Source of the DNA: Bacillus sp. FJAT-26390
GTDB lineage: Bacteria; Bacillota; Bacilli; Paenibacillales; Paenibacillaceae
Assembly: GCF_001682865.1 (NCBI RefSeq)
Contig: NZ_MAQX01000011.1
Coordinates: forward strand, 774,987-838,986
Direction: 5' to 3'
DNA: 64,000 nt
This document shows positions 54,221 to 62,019 of the stretch, one piece after another (the stretch's first letter is position 1; the number at the start of each line of letters is the position of its first letter). The position numbers were made by a program, and so were the translations under genes. Under the pieces are notes generated by a model that did no database searches, was not told the DNA's origin, and saw only the letters and a program-made list of their open reading frames with translations.

Positions 54221-54277
54221 CCAAAAAAATAAAAGAAGGCGCACGACAACCGATTCGGCATTCGGTTGGCATGCGCC
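54221..54277 (-). terminator. Terminator of the APC permease gene
   Basis: Nested arms GGCGCA/TGCGCC and AACCGA/TCGGTT, followed on the minus strand by TTCTTTTATTTTTTT. It lies about 150 bases after the permease stop and abuts the nitroreductase remnant. The bases between 54278 and 54424 are AT-rich without features. Confidence 0.8.
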
Positions 54278-54424
54278 TCCAGTTTTCTAGTGAGCGCGAA
54301 TGTGAATAAACTACAGCGACACTTATGCCATAATTTCTTATTCAGTTTCCAATTCTATTCCCGACTAATTCAATAGGATAAATTTAATTTACCATGATGT
54401 TTTCTATCCGTCAACAAATATCCA

Positions 54425-55750
54425 CTAATCAAGTTGACGTTTTTGCATAATGGCAGCAAGCGCCGGCTTCGTGCGATACAAGTGATAAAGAATGCCAACC
54501 ATGAGCCAACATGCGCCCATTATTAAAGCGGTTCGATCCAGCAGCGTCAAGAGCCATCCTACAAAACACGCGCCAGTAAGCGGAATAATCAAATAAACAA
54601 TCGTTTGTGAAAAAGATCTTCGTTTCTCCTTCACGTACATTTGCACGACGACTGAACCGTTAACGAACACAAAAGCCGTCAAAGCCCCGAGGCTAACGAA
54701 TTTTATAGCCGTCTCCAGACTTAAAACCAGCGCGAGCATCGAAACGACGCATACGGCGGCAATGCTGTTGACGGGCGTCTTATATTTGGAGTGCAGCTTG
54801 CCAAAAAAACGTCTGGGCAGCGTCGAGTCGTTGCCCATCACATGCAGTAGCCTCGATGCGCTCGTCACAGCGATTACGCCTTGCGTAAATACAGCCATGA
54901 TCAGCACCGAGATAAAAAGCGACTGAAGGCCGGCGCCGCCGACAAGCCTCATCAATTCAAACCCTGCGGCATCGCCATTCGTAAAGGAAAGGCTTGGAAA
55001 CACCAGCTTCGTTAATACAGAAACGACGATATACATGACCGCAGCGATAAGCACGATAAGCATGATCGCGCGCGGTATCGTTTTATGAGCGTTGATCGTC
55101 TCATCCGCCAGCGTGGTAACCGTATCAAAGCCAAGAAAAGAGAAGCACACAATCGAAGCGCCAGTCAAAATCGCGGAAATCCCCCATTCACCATGAGGCA
55201 AAAGCGGTTGAACGGCAATCGCAGCCGCATTGGCCGCTAACCCCTTAATCAGAAACGCACAAAACAAGGCAATAAATAAAATTTGCACGACTACAAATAT
55301 TTTGCTTAGCCCAGCCGAGAATTTTATGCCTATGATATTCACAATCGCAAAGATGAGATTGATGCCTATGATCCATACGGAAGCCGGAACGGCTGGGAAC
55401 TGGGCATGCATATAAAGACCGAAGGTTAAGCATGCGATAACCGGAGAGAAAATATATTCAAGCAGGACGACCCAGCCTACTAAGAAGCCGGCATAGGGAT
55501 GGATCGCTTTTTTGACATAGGTATAGGCGGAGGCAGAGGACGAGAATCTTTTGGACATGACGATATAGCTAAGCGCCGTTAATAAAATAGCCGCTGCAGC
55601 CACGGTGTAAGAGCTGGTCATCCATCCGCTAGAGCCTTCGTAGGCAATGCCATAAACGGTAAAATAAATCATAGGCGACATCCATGCGAGTCCTAATGCT
55701 ACAACCTGAAACAATGTTAATGTTCTGCGGTACGTCACTTTCTCTTCCAT
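54425..55750 (-). CDS. APC-family permease under a guanidine-I-type riboswitch
   Basis: 441-residue amino acid/polyamine/organocation permease with about twelve helices: N-terminal VVALGLAWMSPMIYFTVYG (broken helix 1), PYAGFLVGWVVLLEYIFSP, SFLGFDTVTTLADET (conserved helix 6 region) and KTPVNSIAAVC. ATG at 55750 lies 9 bases after GAGG; GTG 55759 overlaps that site. The 5' leader holds a ykkC-class riboswitch with its own terminator, so expression should rise with its ligand, most likely guanidine. A role in moving guanidine or a guanidino compound is the simplest reading, although APC members usually carry amino acids. Confidence 0.9.
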   Translation of the reverse strand: MEEKVTYRRTLTLFQVVALGLAWMSPMIYFTVYGIAYEGSSGWMTSSYTVAAAAILLTALSYIVMSKRFSSSASAYTYVKKAIHPYAGFLVGWVVLLEYIFSPVIACLTFGLYMHAQFPAVPASVWIIGINLIFAIVNIIGIKFSAGLSKIFVVVQILFIALFCAFLIKGLAANAAAIAVQPLLPHGEWGISAILTGASIVCFSFLGFDTVTTLADETINAHKTIPRAIMLIVLIAAVMYIVVSVLTKLVFPSLSFTNGDAAGFELMRLVGGAGLQSLFISVLIMAVFTQGVIAVTSASRLLHVMGNDSTLPRRFFGKLHSKYKTPVNSIAAVCVVSMLALVLSLETAIKFVSLGALTAFVFVNGSVVVQMYVKEKRRSFSQTIVYLIIPLTGACFVGWLLTLLDRTALIMGACWLMVGILYHLYRTKPALAAIMQKRQLD

Positions 55751-55794
55751 CTGCTGCACCCTCTGCCTTGTTAATTGGTCATTTCACTGTTTTT

Positions 55795-55922
55795 AAAAAC
55801 AACAAAAGCCAGGGAGGCATCGTCATTAGACAATCTCCCGGGCTTTTATCCCTCCGTGAACACAGCATGCTGTGCGTCTTCTCTCGGTCCAGTCCGTAAC
55901 AATCGTCCGCGGAACCCTAGAA
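55795..55922 (-). ncRNA. ykkC-class riboswitch, guanidine-I type, with terminator expression platform
   Basis: On the minus strand the leader runs CTAGGGTTCCG (about 55910-55920), GGACTGGACCGAGAG, a GC-rich hairpin (CACAGCATGCTGTG), then ACGGAGGGATAAAAGCCCGG and GAGA (to 55834). These are the conserved blocks of the ykkC aptamer in the right order and spacing. Downstream, AAAAGCCCGGGAG of the aptamer's 3' strand (55835-55847) can instead pair with CTCCCTGGCTTTT (55804-55816), forming a terminator followed by GTTGTTTTT. Ligand binding would hold the aptamer and block termination, a genetic ON switch. Subtype 2 (ppGpp or PRPP) is the alternative. The remaining 55923-56178 region is AT-rich; TTATGTTA-AA-TAACATAA near 56003 is an inverted repeat. 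Confidence 0.88.
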
Positions 55923-56178
55923 AACTATTAATATCGTTTATATATGATAAGTTTCCTCACAAAATATTCAAATAACCGAACATTAAATATCGTTTTTTCT
56001 CTTATGTTAAATAACATAACATAAACTGTTCTGTATTTAAAGATTTTATTTCATGAAATTAGAAGTGATGAGCTGCTTCTCTTCAGCTCTCCAATGCCCT
56101 ATTAAAAATTCGAAACAAAACGCCTATGTTTGCGTATGATAACAAACGACAAATTAGTAAAAAGATGGAGGTGAATAG

Positions 56179-56592
56179 ATGAACGGGTTCGGACCTTCAT
56201 TCGGCGGCGGGTTTAATTTGATGTTTACGATCATCCCGATATTGGTTGGCATCGGCTTTATATTCGTTATTGGAGGGATTTTGTACAGCCTTATCAATCA
56301 TGCAAAAAATGCTAGAGCTCCGAAGGAATCGTGCTACGCACGCATCGTATCCAAGCGGATGGACGTCCGCCACCATACGAATCACCATAACCATGACGGC
56401 GCCCATCATTCCACGAATTCATCGCGAACCTACTACTATATCACGCTCGAATTTGATAACGGGACGCGAAAGGAATACTTAGACGTAAAAAACTTATACG
56501 GCTTGGTCGTCGAAGGCGATACCGGCTATGCAGCCGTACAGGGCGAGTGGATCGTCGCATTTGAGCGCAGCCACAGCGAGCCCCTACGCTAA
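56179..56592 (+). CDS. DUF2500-family membrane protein with a His-rich loop
   Basis: 137 residues. One membrane segment at about 14-38 (FTIIPILVGIGFIFVIGGILY) is followed by a soluble beta-rich domain characteristic of DUF2500 (ARIVSKRMDVRHHTNHH, YYYITLEFDNGTRKEYLDV, VVEGDTGYAAVQGEWIVAFER). The family function is unknown. The segment between residues 64 and 78 has many histidines and could bind metal. ATG at 56179 follows GGAGGTG. Monocistronic, ended by a strong hairpin. Confidence 0.88.
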   Translation: MNGFGPSFGGGFNLMFTIIPILVGIGFIFVIGGILYSLINHAKNARAPKESCYARIVSKRMDVRHHTNHHNHDGAHHSTNSSRTYYYITLEFDNGTRKEYLDVKNLYGLVVEGDTGYAAVQGEWIVAFERSHSEPLR

Positions 56593-56636
56593 ACAAGAAA
56601 GAGCACGCTGAATGGTCAGCGTGCTCTTTCTTGTTT
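56593..56636. terminator. Bidirectional terminator after the DUF2500 gene
   Basis: Perfect arms of about 20 bases (AACAAGAAAGAGCACGCTGA and complement) with a 4-base loop, directly after the stop codon. Confidence 0.9.
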
Positions 56637-56674
56637 AATCCTACTCATTTTTTGTTTGTCCTTGATCAGCTATA

Positions 56675-56986
56675 TTATAAATCAAGCTTTAACAAACGAA
56701 AGTTTTTCTTTATGTAGTTGTAGCCGGAATAGATCGTTAAGATCAACGCGACGTACATCAAAATTTGATCGACAGCCATGTTTGTAAAAAAACGGAAAGG
56801 CAAATTGTTTAACAGCACTGCCGCAATCGCAACCACCTGCGACACCATTTTTATTTTGCCGAATTGATCCGCTTGAAGCGCTATTTTTTGAGAGGCCGCT
56901 ACCACTCGAATGCCCGTTATAATCATTTCTCTTCCTATAATGGCAACTGCGATCCAGGTATATACAGGCTGTGAGGCAAGATTAAG
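56675..56986 (-). pseudogene. pgsA: C-terminal remnant of phosphatidylglycerophosphate synthase (pgsA)
   Basis: The frame encodes only the C-terminal half of CDP-diacylglycerol-glycerol-3-phosphate 3-phosphatidyltransferase: VYTWIAVAIIGREMIITGIR, VVAASQKIALQADQFGKIKM, VSQVVAIAAVLL and LILTIYSGYNYIKKN. The N-terminal half with the catalytic CDP-alcohol motif (DGxxAR...GxxxDxxxD) is absent, and upstream sequence is the terminator of the chemotaxis gene. The few residues before ASQP are not family-like. An intact pgsA is essential and must exist elsewhere in the genome. Confidence 0.82.
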
Positions 56987-57001
56987 AGTCCTCCTAAACC
57001 T

Positions 57002-57068
57002 AAAAGCGCCAAAAAGGAGCAATTAAGCCGCGTAGCTCCTACGCTGCTCTCCTCCAATTGGCGCTTTT
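57002..57068 (-). terminator. Terminator of the chemotaxis receptor gene
   Basis: AAAAGCGCCAA and TTGGCGCTTTT form the outer stem, with inner GGAGC/GCTCC pairings, 24 bases after the stop of the MCP gene. Its outer edge marks the point where the pgsA remnant breaks off. Confidence 0.8.
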
Positions 57069-57091
57069 GATGCTTCTATTACACTAGCGAC

Positions 57092-58573
57092 TTAATGCTT
57101 CGCTACTAATTGCTGAAGCTCTGACAGCAGCTGATCCAACTGCGTGTATTCCTCGACCATCGTATGAATCTTAATATCCTGCGTCTCCATGCTTGCATGG
57201 ACCTCTTCGACGGAGGCCATATTTTGCTGGGTAGTGGCCGCAATATTAACCATTTCATCAGCCATGCTCGAATAGCGCTCATGCAGATCGTTTGCGGAGA
57301 CTCCCACATTATCCGAATGGCGCTTCACAAGCTCCGTATTCTCGTTAATTCGCTCCATAAGCTGCTGTACCTGTTGAGAAACTTCCCTGCTGTTCATCAC
57401 AGCCTCTTGCCCGCTCTCCACCTGCTCATGAACGGCACTGATTTGCGAACGAATGCCGGATAAAATATCAGAGATTTCACTGGTCGCAACTCTTGCATTG
57501 TCTGCCAGCTTGCGAACCTCCCCGGATACGACGGCGAATCCTCTGCCATGCTCGCCAGCCCGTGCCGCTTCAATAGCCGCATTTAGCGCCAGCAGATTCG
57601 TTTGCTCCGCAATGTCGCTAATGGTGCTTACGATAGAGCTTACGCGATCATTTTGTTCATTAAGCTGCGTCATCATCTCGACCGTATGTTTAATAATCGA
57701 GCGCACGCTTTCCACTTCGTCCGAGAGAGTAGCCATTTGTTCGCGGTTTTTCTCCGTCAACTCGGCATTGCTCGCGGAATATTGCTGCAACTGCTCCGCA
57801 CCTTCCAGCAATTGCTTAACCGAAGCATCGATGACCTGTGACGACTCGCTGATGTTCAGAATGGTTGATGTCTGCTTCTCGATAGCAGCCGACATTTCGG
57901 AGAACGTAATCGTGACTTCCTTCGAGATGTCTCCCGTCGAGCGAACCGTCGTCTGCTGGCTGCTGCTAAATTCCGTCAATACGATAATAGACGATTTGAG
58001 CTTGTCCAATAGCCCCTCCGCCATATCCTTGGCAGCTAATGCCTCACGCTGCTTGTCCGTCACCTGCCGCTGCAGTCTGCCGCTGAACCCAGCGGAAAAA
58101 GCCATCGCAACGGTTGCAAACGTTAAATACAAAAACAAATACGCCAGCGATTCATTTGGGAAGAGCTTCGGCTGAAGCACGGGATCAAAAAATAAATAGG
58201 TGCTGAGCGCCGCTCCCAAAACCCCGGTAAAAATAATAGGCCTATAATCCGCATACAAGGTAATGATCGCTAGATTGACATACACCAAAAAATAAGTGCT
58301 TACGATCGGATTCGGATCAGACACAATCAATAGAGTTACGATAACGGTCAAAATAACAGGCACTAAATATTTAATATATCCCGTAAAAATTTTCCGGTAT
58401 GTCATGAAAGTTGCTGCACCACACAAAAAGATACCGACCCCTGCAAGCAGGAGAATCATGTCCGCGCCGAGCCCGATAGCAAGATCTGTGGCGATCCCAA
58501 GACCAAGGAGGCTCCAAAGGATTTTGATTAACAATCGATTACGCTTGTCAAGTTCTGTTAATTCTTTTTTCAC
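57092..58573 (-). CDS. Membrane-anchored methyl-accepting chemotaxis protein without an extracellular sensor
   Basis: 493 residues. The first ~170 form about six closely spaced helices with short loops ([55 protein letters not shown]). The rest is the cytoplasmic signalling helix pair with the tip motif [19 protein letters not shown] and [12 protein letters not shown] (residues about 330-370). There is no HAMP or periplasmic ligand domain, so it may sense a membrane state or a small membrane-permeable signal. The start is GTG at 58573 with only a weak AAGGCGG site. The helical second half should interact with CheA/CheW. Confidence 0.92.
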   Translation of the reverse strand: MKKELTELDKRNRLLIKILWSLLGLGIATDLAIGLGADMILLLAGVGIFLCGAATFMTYRKIFTGYIKYLVPVILTVIVTLLIVSDPNPIVSTYFLVYVNLAIITLYADYRPIIFTGVLGAALSTYLFFDPVLQPKLFPNESLAYLFLYLTFATVAMAFSAGFSGRLQRQVTDKQREALAAKDMAEGLLDKLKSSIIVLTEFSSSQQTTVRSTGDISKEVTITFSEMSAAIEKQTSTILNISESSQVIDASVKQLLEGAEQLQQYSASNAELTEKNREQMATLSDEVESVRSIIKHTVEMMTQLNEQNDRVSSIVSTISDIAEQTNLLALNAAIEAARAGEHGRGFAVVSGEVRKLADNARVATSEISDILSGIRSQISAVHEQVESGQEAVMNSREVSQQVQQLMERINENTELVKRHSDNVGVSANDLHERYSSMADEMVNIAATTQQNMASVEEVHASMETQDIKIHTMVEEYTQLDQLLSELQQLVAKH

Positions 58574-58620
58574 GACATTTCCGCCTTTTCTAAGTTAACT
58601 AATACGTCCGTAAGCTTCGC

Positions 58621-59187
58621 TCAGCCCTCCGCACCGGTTGTGGCAAGAACAGTCTCTTGCGGATAGACGAGCCATTCATAGCGCTGCTTGTTGCGATACA
58701 TTTGCTCCATGTTGAATAATACCGGTACGACATCATCTCCCTTATAAAAAACCTTCTCTCCAACCTTTTCAAGCGGTACCTGATAAGTAATGCGAAGGGC
58801 TCTTAGAAATACAGGCTCCAGAAGCGAGACAAAATATTTCATTTGCAGCTTTTCAGCAATATAGACGGCCGAGGACAGCAGGTCAGCAATATATCGCCCG
58901 CGATACGGTCTAAGCAGCGCGATCTTATCGATCTCAGCGATTGCGCCAGCTGCTTCTATTACTTTTGGATACGTTTGAAAAGGGCCTGCATCGTTAATCG
59001 AGCTTGAAATTAAGCTGTAAGGCTTAATTTCAGACGTTCCCACATAGTGTCCTTCCGCAGTAACAACGACAAATCGCTCAAGAGCATTCTCAGAAAATTC
59101 AAGTTCAAACCCTTTCTCCATCCAGACGGTAGTCCAAATGCCGTTAAACATCGCTAGCTCCAGCTCGTTCTCCACTCGTTTAAACAT
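58621..59187 (-). CDS. GNAT-superfamily acyltransferase-like protein (FeeM/autoinducer-synthase-like)
   Basis: 188-residue protein. The layout suggests the GNAT subgroup of N-acyl amino acid or acyl-homoserine-lactone-like synthases: an N-terminal RVENELELAMFNGIWTTVWMEKGF, a strand FVVVTAEGHYVGTSEI, and the cofactor-region motif AEIDKIALLRPYRGRYIADLL. The C-terminus has PVFLRALRITYQVPLEKVG and VFYKGDDVVPVLF. Identification is by overall pattern, so moderate. It lies 47 bases upstream of the MCP gene in the same direction and may be cotranscribed with it, which would link small-molecule synthesis and taxis; this is inference. Confidence 0.6.
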   Translation of the reverse strand: MFKRVENELELAMFNGIWTTVWMEKGFELEFSENALERFVVVTAEGHYVGTSEIKPYSLISSSINDAGPFQTYPKVIEAAGAIAEIDKIALLRPYRGRYIADLLSSAVYIAEKLQMKYFVSLLEPVFLRALRITYQVPLEKVGEKVFYKGDDVVPVLFNMEQMYRNKQRYEWLVYPQETVLATTGAEG

Positions 59188-59586
59188 GATTTTTCTCCTT
59201 TATCTCTCTATTTTCTCGTAGGTTTCTTCGCAGATAAAATATGTAGGTTAATTATTTATCGGAATTAATAACTCAATAATTTACCATTTTAACGGAACCA
59301 TAATAATATTTAATGAAATTGTGACGACGAGGATGGAAGGTTGGAAAGTAAATATATGTTAAAATTCTCCTTTCAGTTGATGTATATCCGCTTGCCAAAA
59401 TAAACCTTCTTAATCCCAAGCTGACAACTAGGGATTTGAAACACATCGTAACATCGGCATTATTAATTGTCAATACTTTCCTTAAATGTTTGTTTCAAAA
59501 TAATGATATCCGTTTATATATAACTAAGAAATCGAATACAAGTTGGTCAATAAGATCAACAAATACCAATCGAGGAGAGATGACAA
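59188..59586. other. AT-rich intergenic region with two outward promoters expected
   Basis: No gene or RNA seen in 399 bases. An inverted repeat AATCCC-N13-GGGATT lies at 59412-59436. A GTTTCA at 59492 resembles a SigB -35 box but lacks a good -10 partner. The ytxH-like gene is preceded by GAGGAG. Confidence 0.4.
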
Positions 59587-59943
59587 ATGTCAAGAGAACA
59601 CTCTAGTAACGGCGTATTGTTAGGCGCAATTGTAGGAGGAGCTATCGGAGCCATCTCGGCACTGCTATTTGCTCCAAAATCAGGTGCTCATCTTCGGGAG
59701 GATCTCTCGAACAAGTTCAAAGAGATTAGCGAAAAAACAAAAGACATCGCGACTGCAGTGGGACAAAACACGAAAGAGCTCGCCGCTACTGTCGGGCAAA
59801 ATACAAAGGATCTAGCCAGCAACATCAAAGAGGAAGCCGGCGATTTGGTGGATCACGCCAAAAAATCCAACCAGCATATTATGGAATCCTTCTCTTCTGC
59901 GAAGGAAGACGTTAAGGATGGACTTGCTACCTCTGGGAGGTAA
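59587..59943 (+). CDS. YtxH-family general stress protein
   Basis: 118 residues: one N-terminal helix (about 9-29, GVLLGAIVGGAIGAISALLF) followed by APKSGAHLREDL, the family signature. A charged amphipathic tail follows with near-repeats (TAVGQNTKELAATVGQNTKDLASNI). In B. subtilis ytxH belongs to the SigB stress regulon. It lies close to the sigB-rsbW genes here and is followed 4 bases later by a short coding region. ATG at 59587 after GAGGAGAG. Confidence 0.9.
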   Translation: MSREHSSNGVLLGAIVGGAIGAISALLFAPKSGAHLREDLSNKFKEISEKTKDIATAVGQNTKELAATVGQNTKDLASNIKEEAGDLVDHAKKSNQHIMESFSSAKEDVKDGLATSGR

Positions 59944-59947
59944 TATG

Positions 59948-60088
59948 ATGAAGACGGAGCTTGAAACGACTACAAACTCCATGGCACCGACCGAGGAAGA
60001 AATGGTTAAGCTTGGCGAGGACATGGAGCAAATGGAAACGAATGCAGAGGTTATTGAGCGGGGTCTGGTTCCAGACCCCGCTCAATAA
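59948..60088 (+). CDS. Small acidic protein, 46 residues, 3' end inside a perfect hairpin
   Basis: Short frame starting ATG AAG ACG, 6-7 bases after GGGAGG that overlaps the end of ytxH. It encodes an acidic, Met/Glu-rich peptide (MAPTEEEMVKLGEDMEQMET, then NAEVIERGLVPDPAQ). The ribosome-binding site and tight spacing argue that it is translated with ytxH. The last 12 codons and the stop codon fall within an inverted repeat with 18-base perfect arms and a 2-base loop (60051-60088). Family not recognised. Confidence 0.6.
   Translation: MKTELETTTNSMAPTEEEMVKLGEDMEQMETNAEVIERGLVPDPAQ
60051..60088. repeat. 38-base perfect hairpin with 2-base loop
   Basis: Arms TTATTGAGCGGGGTCTGG and CCAGACCCCGCTCAATAA are exact reverse complements around TT. 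It ends exactly at the TAA stop of the small gene and is not followed by a T-run, so it is not a classic terminator. Confidence 0.85.
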
Positions 60089-60105
60089 TAAATACGAACT
60101 TCATT

Positions 60106-60148
60106 AAAAAATCCCCTTTCCATACGCAATATGGAAAGGGGATTTTTA
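60106..60148. terminator. Bidirectional terminator between ytxH and sigB
   Basis: AAAAATCCCCTTTCCAT and ATGGAAAGGGGATTTTT form a perfect 17-bp stem with a 7-base loop and run into A/T on both sides. It serves ytxH (plus) and sigB (minus). Confidence 0.92.
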
Positions 60149-60163
60149 TATTTTCTAAACTAA

Positions 60164-60946
60164 TCAAATGCTAAAATCCGGACGCTGATCTACGAGCAAT
60201 AGCTTAAGCTTCTCAATGGCCCGCTTCTGGATACGCGATACGCTCATCTGCGATACGCCTAACTCATCGGCGATATCACGTTGTGATTTGCCGCTATGAT
60301 ACACGAGCAGAAGCACCTTTTTCTCCTCCGTCTTAAGCTGATCCAGCGCCTCCTCCAGATCCAGACGATTATCCACATTCTGATAATCGTCCTTGTCTGA
60401 GCCGATAAGATCCCCTATCGTTGCGGCGCTGTCTCCTTCGCTCGACAAAGGCGTATCAAGCGATACATAATGATAAGATTCACGGCAGGACAGCACCTCG
60501 ATCGTTTCTTCTACGGAAAGTCCGAGATGGACTGCAATTTCCTCCATTTTGGGCGAATGGCCAAGCTCCACCGTTAAGTGATCGATAGCCTGCTGAATGA
60601 GCAGTCCCTTCTCTTTAATGCGTCTTGGCACCTGGATATACCATGATTTATCGCGTAAGTAGTTTTTTAGATGACCGATAATGCTCTTCATCGCATAACC
60701 TTCAAACGGAATTTCCCGCGAGCTGTCATACTGCTTAAATAAGCGCAGCATAGACAGCTGGCCGACCTGATAAAGATCCTCGTAAAGATCAGGCCGACTG
60801 CGGGACATTTTGGCGGCTGCCATCTTCACAATCGGCTCAAAATGCTGCAACAATACGGTCGCCGTATCGTTGCAATTAGTTTCCTGATATATTTTCATTT
60901 TTTCGATCGTTTCTTTTGGATCCAGGCAAGAAGAATTCACGCTCAT
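60164..60946 (-). CDS. sigB: SigB-type RNA polymerase sigma factor
   Basis: 260-residue sigma-70 factor of the SigB/SigF/SigG group: region 2 (DLYQVGQLSMLRLFKQYDSSR, PFEGYAMKSIIGHLKNYLRD), region 3 (VPRRIKEKGLLIQQAIDHL) and region 4 with the helix-turn-helix KSQRDIADELGVSQMSVSRI. Overlap with the upstream rsbW stop (ATGA) is the classical rsbW-sigB arrangement. It directs the general stress response when freed from RsbW. A SigB-type promoter in front of the upstream DUF948 gene implies positive autoregulation. Confidence 0.92.
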   Translation of the reverse strand: MSVNSSCLDPKETIEKMKIYQETNCNDTATVLLQHFEPIVKMAAAKMSRSRPDLYEDLYQVGQLSMLRLFKQYDSSREIPFEGYAMKSIIGHLKNYLRDKSWYIQVPRRIKEKGLLIQQAIDHLTVELGHSPKMEEIAVHLGLSVEETIEVLSCRESYHYVSLDTPLSSEGDSAATIGDLIGSDKDDYQNVDNRLDLEEALDQLKTEEKKVLLLVYHSGKSQRDIADELGVSQMSVSRIQKRAIEKLKLLLVDQRPDFSI

Positions 60947-61383
60947 GCCATCTCCTCTTTCCTACCAAATAACTTGGTGAGAATCACCTCTGTACCTCTT
61001 TCGGTAAAAACCTCTACTTTATCCATTAAAGCATGCATCATGAACAGCCCGAGCCCGCCTGCTGTCACCTCTTTCAGTTCCTTGTTGTGCAGGGAGACGG
61101 ATTTGCTGATGGCAGGCTCGTATTTGAAGCTTTCGCCTTCATCCTTAATCCGTATGGAGATGCCGTCCCGCTCAATCTCAAAGCTGATGTCTACAACTCC
61201 AGGCTGCTCGTTGCTGTAGGCATGAAGCACAACGTTCGTGCAAGCCTCCGTAACCGCTACCTTCATATCTTCAATTTCCTCATAGGAGAAACCTGCTTTG
61301 CTTGCAATGCCAAACAATGACAATCTAACAATATCGATATATTCCGCCCGCGCCGGAATCGTCAACCGAATGAATGAGTTCAT
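60943..61383 (-). CDS. rsbW: Anti-sigma-B factor, serine kinase RsbW
   Basis: 146-residue GHKL-type kinase: N-box MKVAVTEACTNVVLHAYS, G1 box IKDEGESF, G2 region AGGLGLFMMHALMDKV. It binds and silences SigB and normally phosphorylates the antagonist RsbV. The start at ATG 61383 is preferred over a frame opening at 61425, which would reach into the preceding gene's stop region. The gene upstream is a DUF948 protein instead of the usual rsbV; no RsbV or RsbU is found in the window. Confidence 0.92.
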   Translation of the reverse strand: MNSFIRLTIPARAEYIDIVRLSLFGIASKAGFSYEEIEDMKVAVTEACTNVVLHAYSNEQPGVVDISFEIERDGISIRIKDEGESFKYEPAISKSVSLHNKELKEVTAGGLGLFMMHALMDKVEVFTERGTEVILTKLFGRKEEMA

Positions 61384-61421
61384 AGTTTCTTCTATCCTCT
61401 CTTGTATGTTCCTATTATAGC

Positions 61422-61856
61422 TCATATTTTTTTCACTTTATTCCATACCCTTATTGTGGAAATCACGCCGTCAAATACCGTGCTAATTAATCCGGGCTCT
61501 CCAGCGGACTTCGCCTTCTTGCCCTCTCCCTTAATAGAGGCTACCACACTCGCAGCCGACTCTTTGGCTGCACCGGTAAAGGAATGCAGGGCATGACCTA
61601 GATCATTAACTGAGGCAAACAACACATCCAGCGAGCTTAGCTTCGTTCTTACATCAAGCGTCATCGCATTCGTATTATGAATCGCTTCTTTCACCTCGAC
61701 GCTGATTTGCGTAACTTCCGTTCTAAGCGAACCGATCGTTACCCGCATCTCATCCAATGCGCCTCTCAAAATTTTCAACGTTTGAATGAGCGAATACAGA
61801 AGTACAAGAAACGCAATTGCTATAACAGCAATACTGATTTGCATTAACATATCCAT
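61422..61856 (-). CDS. DUF948 (YtxG-like) membrane-anchored general stress protein
   Basis: 144 residues: an N-terminal helix (about 5-27, ISIAVIAIAFLVLLYSLIQ) then a long heptad-like amphipathic region (LRGALDEMRVTIGSLRTEVTQISVEVKEAI), as in DUF948 proteins. B. subtilis ytxG and ytxH are neighbours in the SigB regulon; here they flank sigB-rsbW. Start at ATG 61856, 5 bases after GTGGTGA; GTG 61868 is the upstream alternative. A SigB-like promoter lies at 61885-61910. It probably forms one transcript with rsbW-sigB, 38 bases downstream. Confidence 0.85.
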   Translation of the reverse strand: MDMLMQISIAVIAIAFLVLLYSLIQTLKILRGALDEMRVTIGSLRTEVTQISVEVKEAIHNTNAMTLDVRTKLSSLDVLFASVNDLGHALHSFTGAAKESAASVVASIKGEGKKAKSAGEPGLISTVFDGVISTIRVWNKVKKI

Positions 61857-61884
61857 CGTTGTCACCACTTTCTTTTTTCATTAG

Positions 61885-61910
61885 TTACCCGCTATCACCA
61901 TATTTGAAAC
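61885..61910 (-). promoter_or_regulatory. SigB-type promoter for DUF948-rsbW-sigB
   Basis: On the minus strand GTTTCA (61905-61910), 14 bases, GGGTAA (61885-61890), against the consensus GTTTAA-N12-14-GGGTAT: five of six matches in each box and correct spacing, about 30 bases upstream of the start codon. Confidence 0.75.
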
Positions 61911-62019
61911 AACTCGTTATTACGGGATGTTAATAGCAGGAAGAAAATTGTCAATCGCACCATCCATGTTATAATAGAAGAATTATATTAAACGATTACT
62001 ACTATTAAAGGAGCTAATC

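Noticed and set aside
53898..54272. 124-residue minus-strand open frame over the nitroreductase remnant
   Set aside because: Its translation is Arg-rich and unlike any protein, whereas the neighbouring frame shows clear nitroreductase sequence interrupted by a stop.
57453..58175. 240-residue plus-strand open frame opposite the chemotaxis gene
   Set aside because: Ser-rich shadow of the minus-strand MCP; no ribosome-binding site and no family-like motifs, while the MCP is unmistakable.
59492..59516. SigB-like promoter before the ytxH-like gene
   Set aside because: GTTTCA fits the -35 box but the -10 position (CGTTTA after 13 bases) matches only two of six bases, unlike the good site at 61885-61910.
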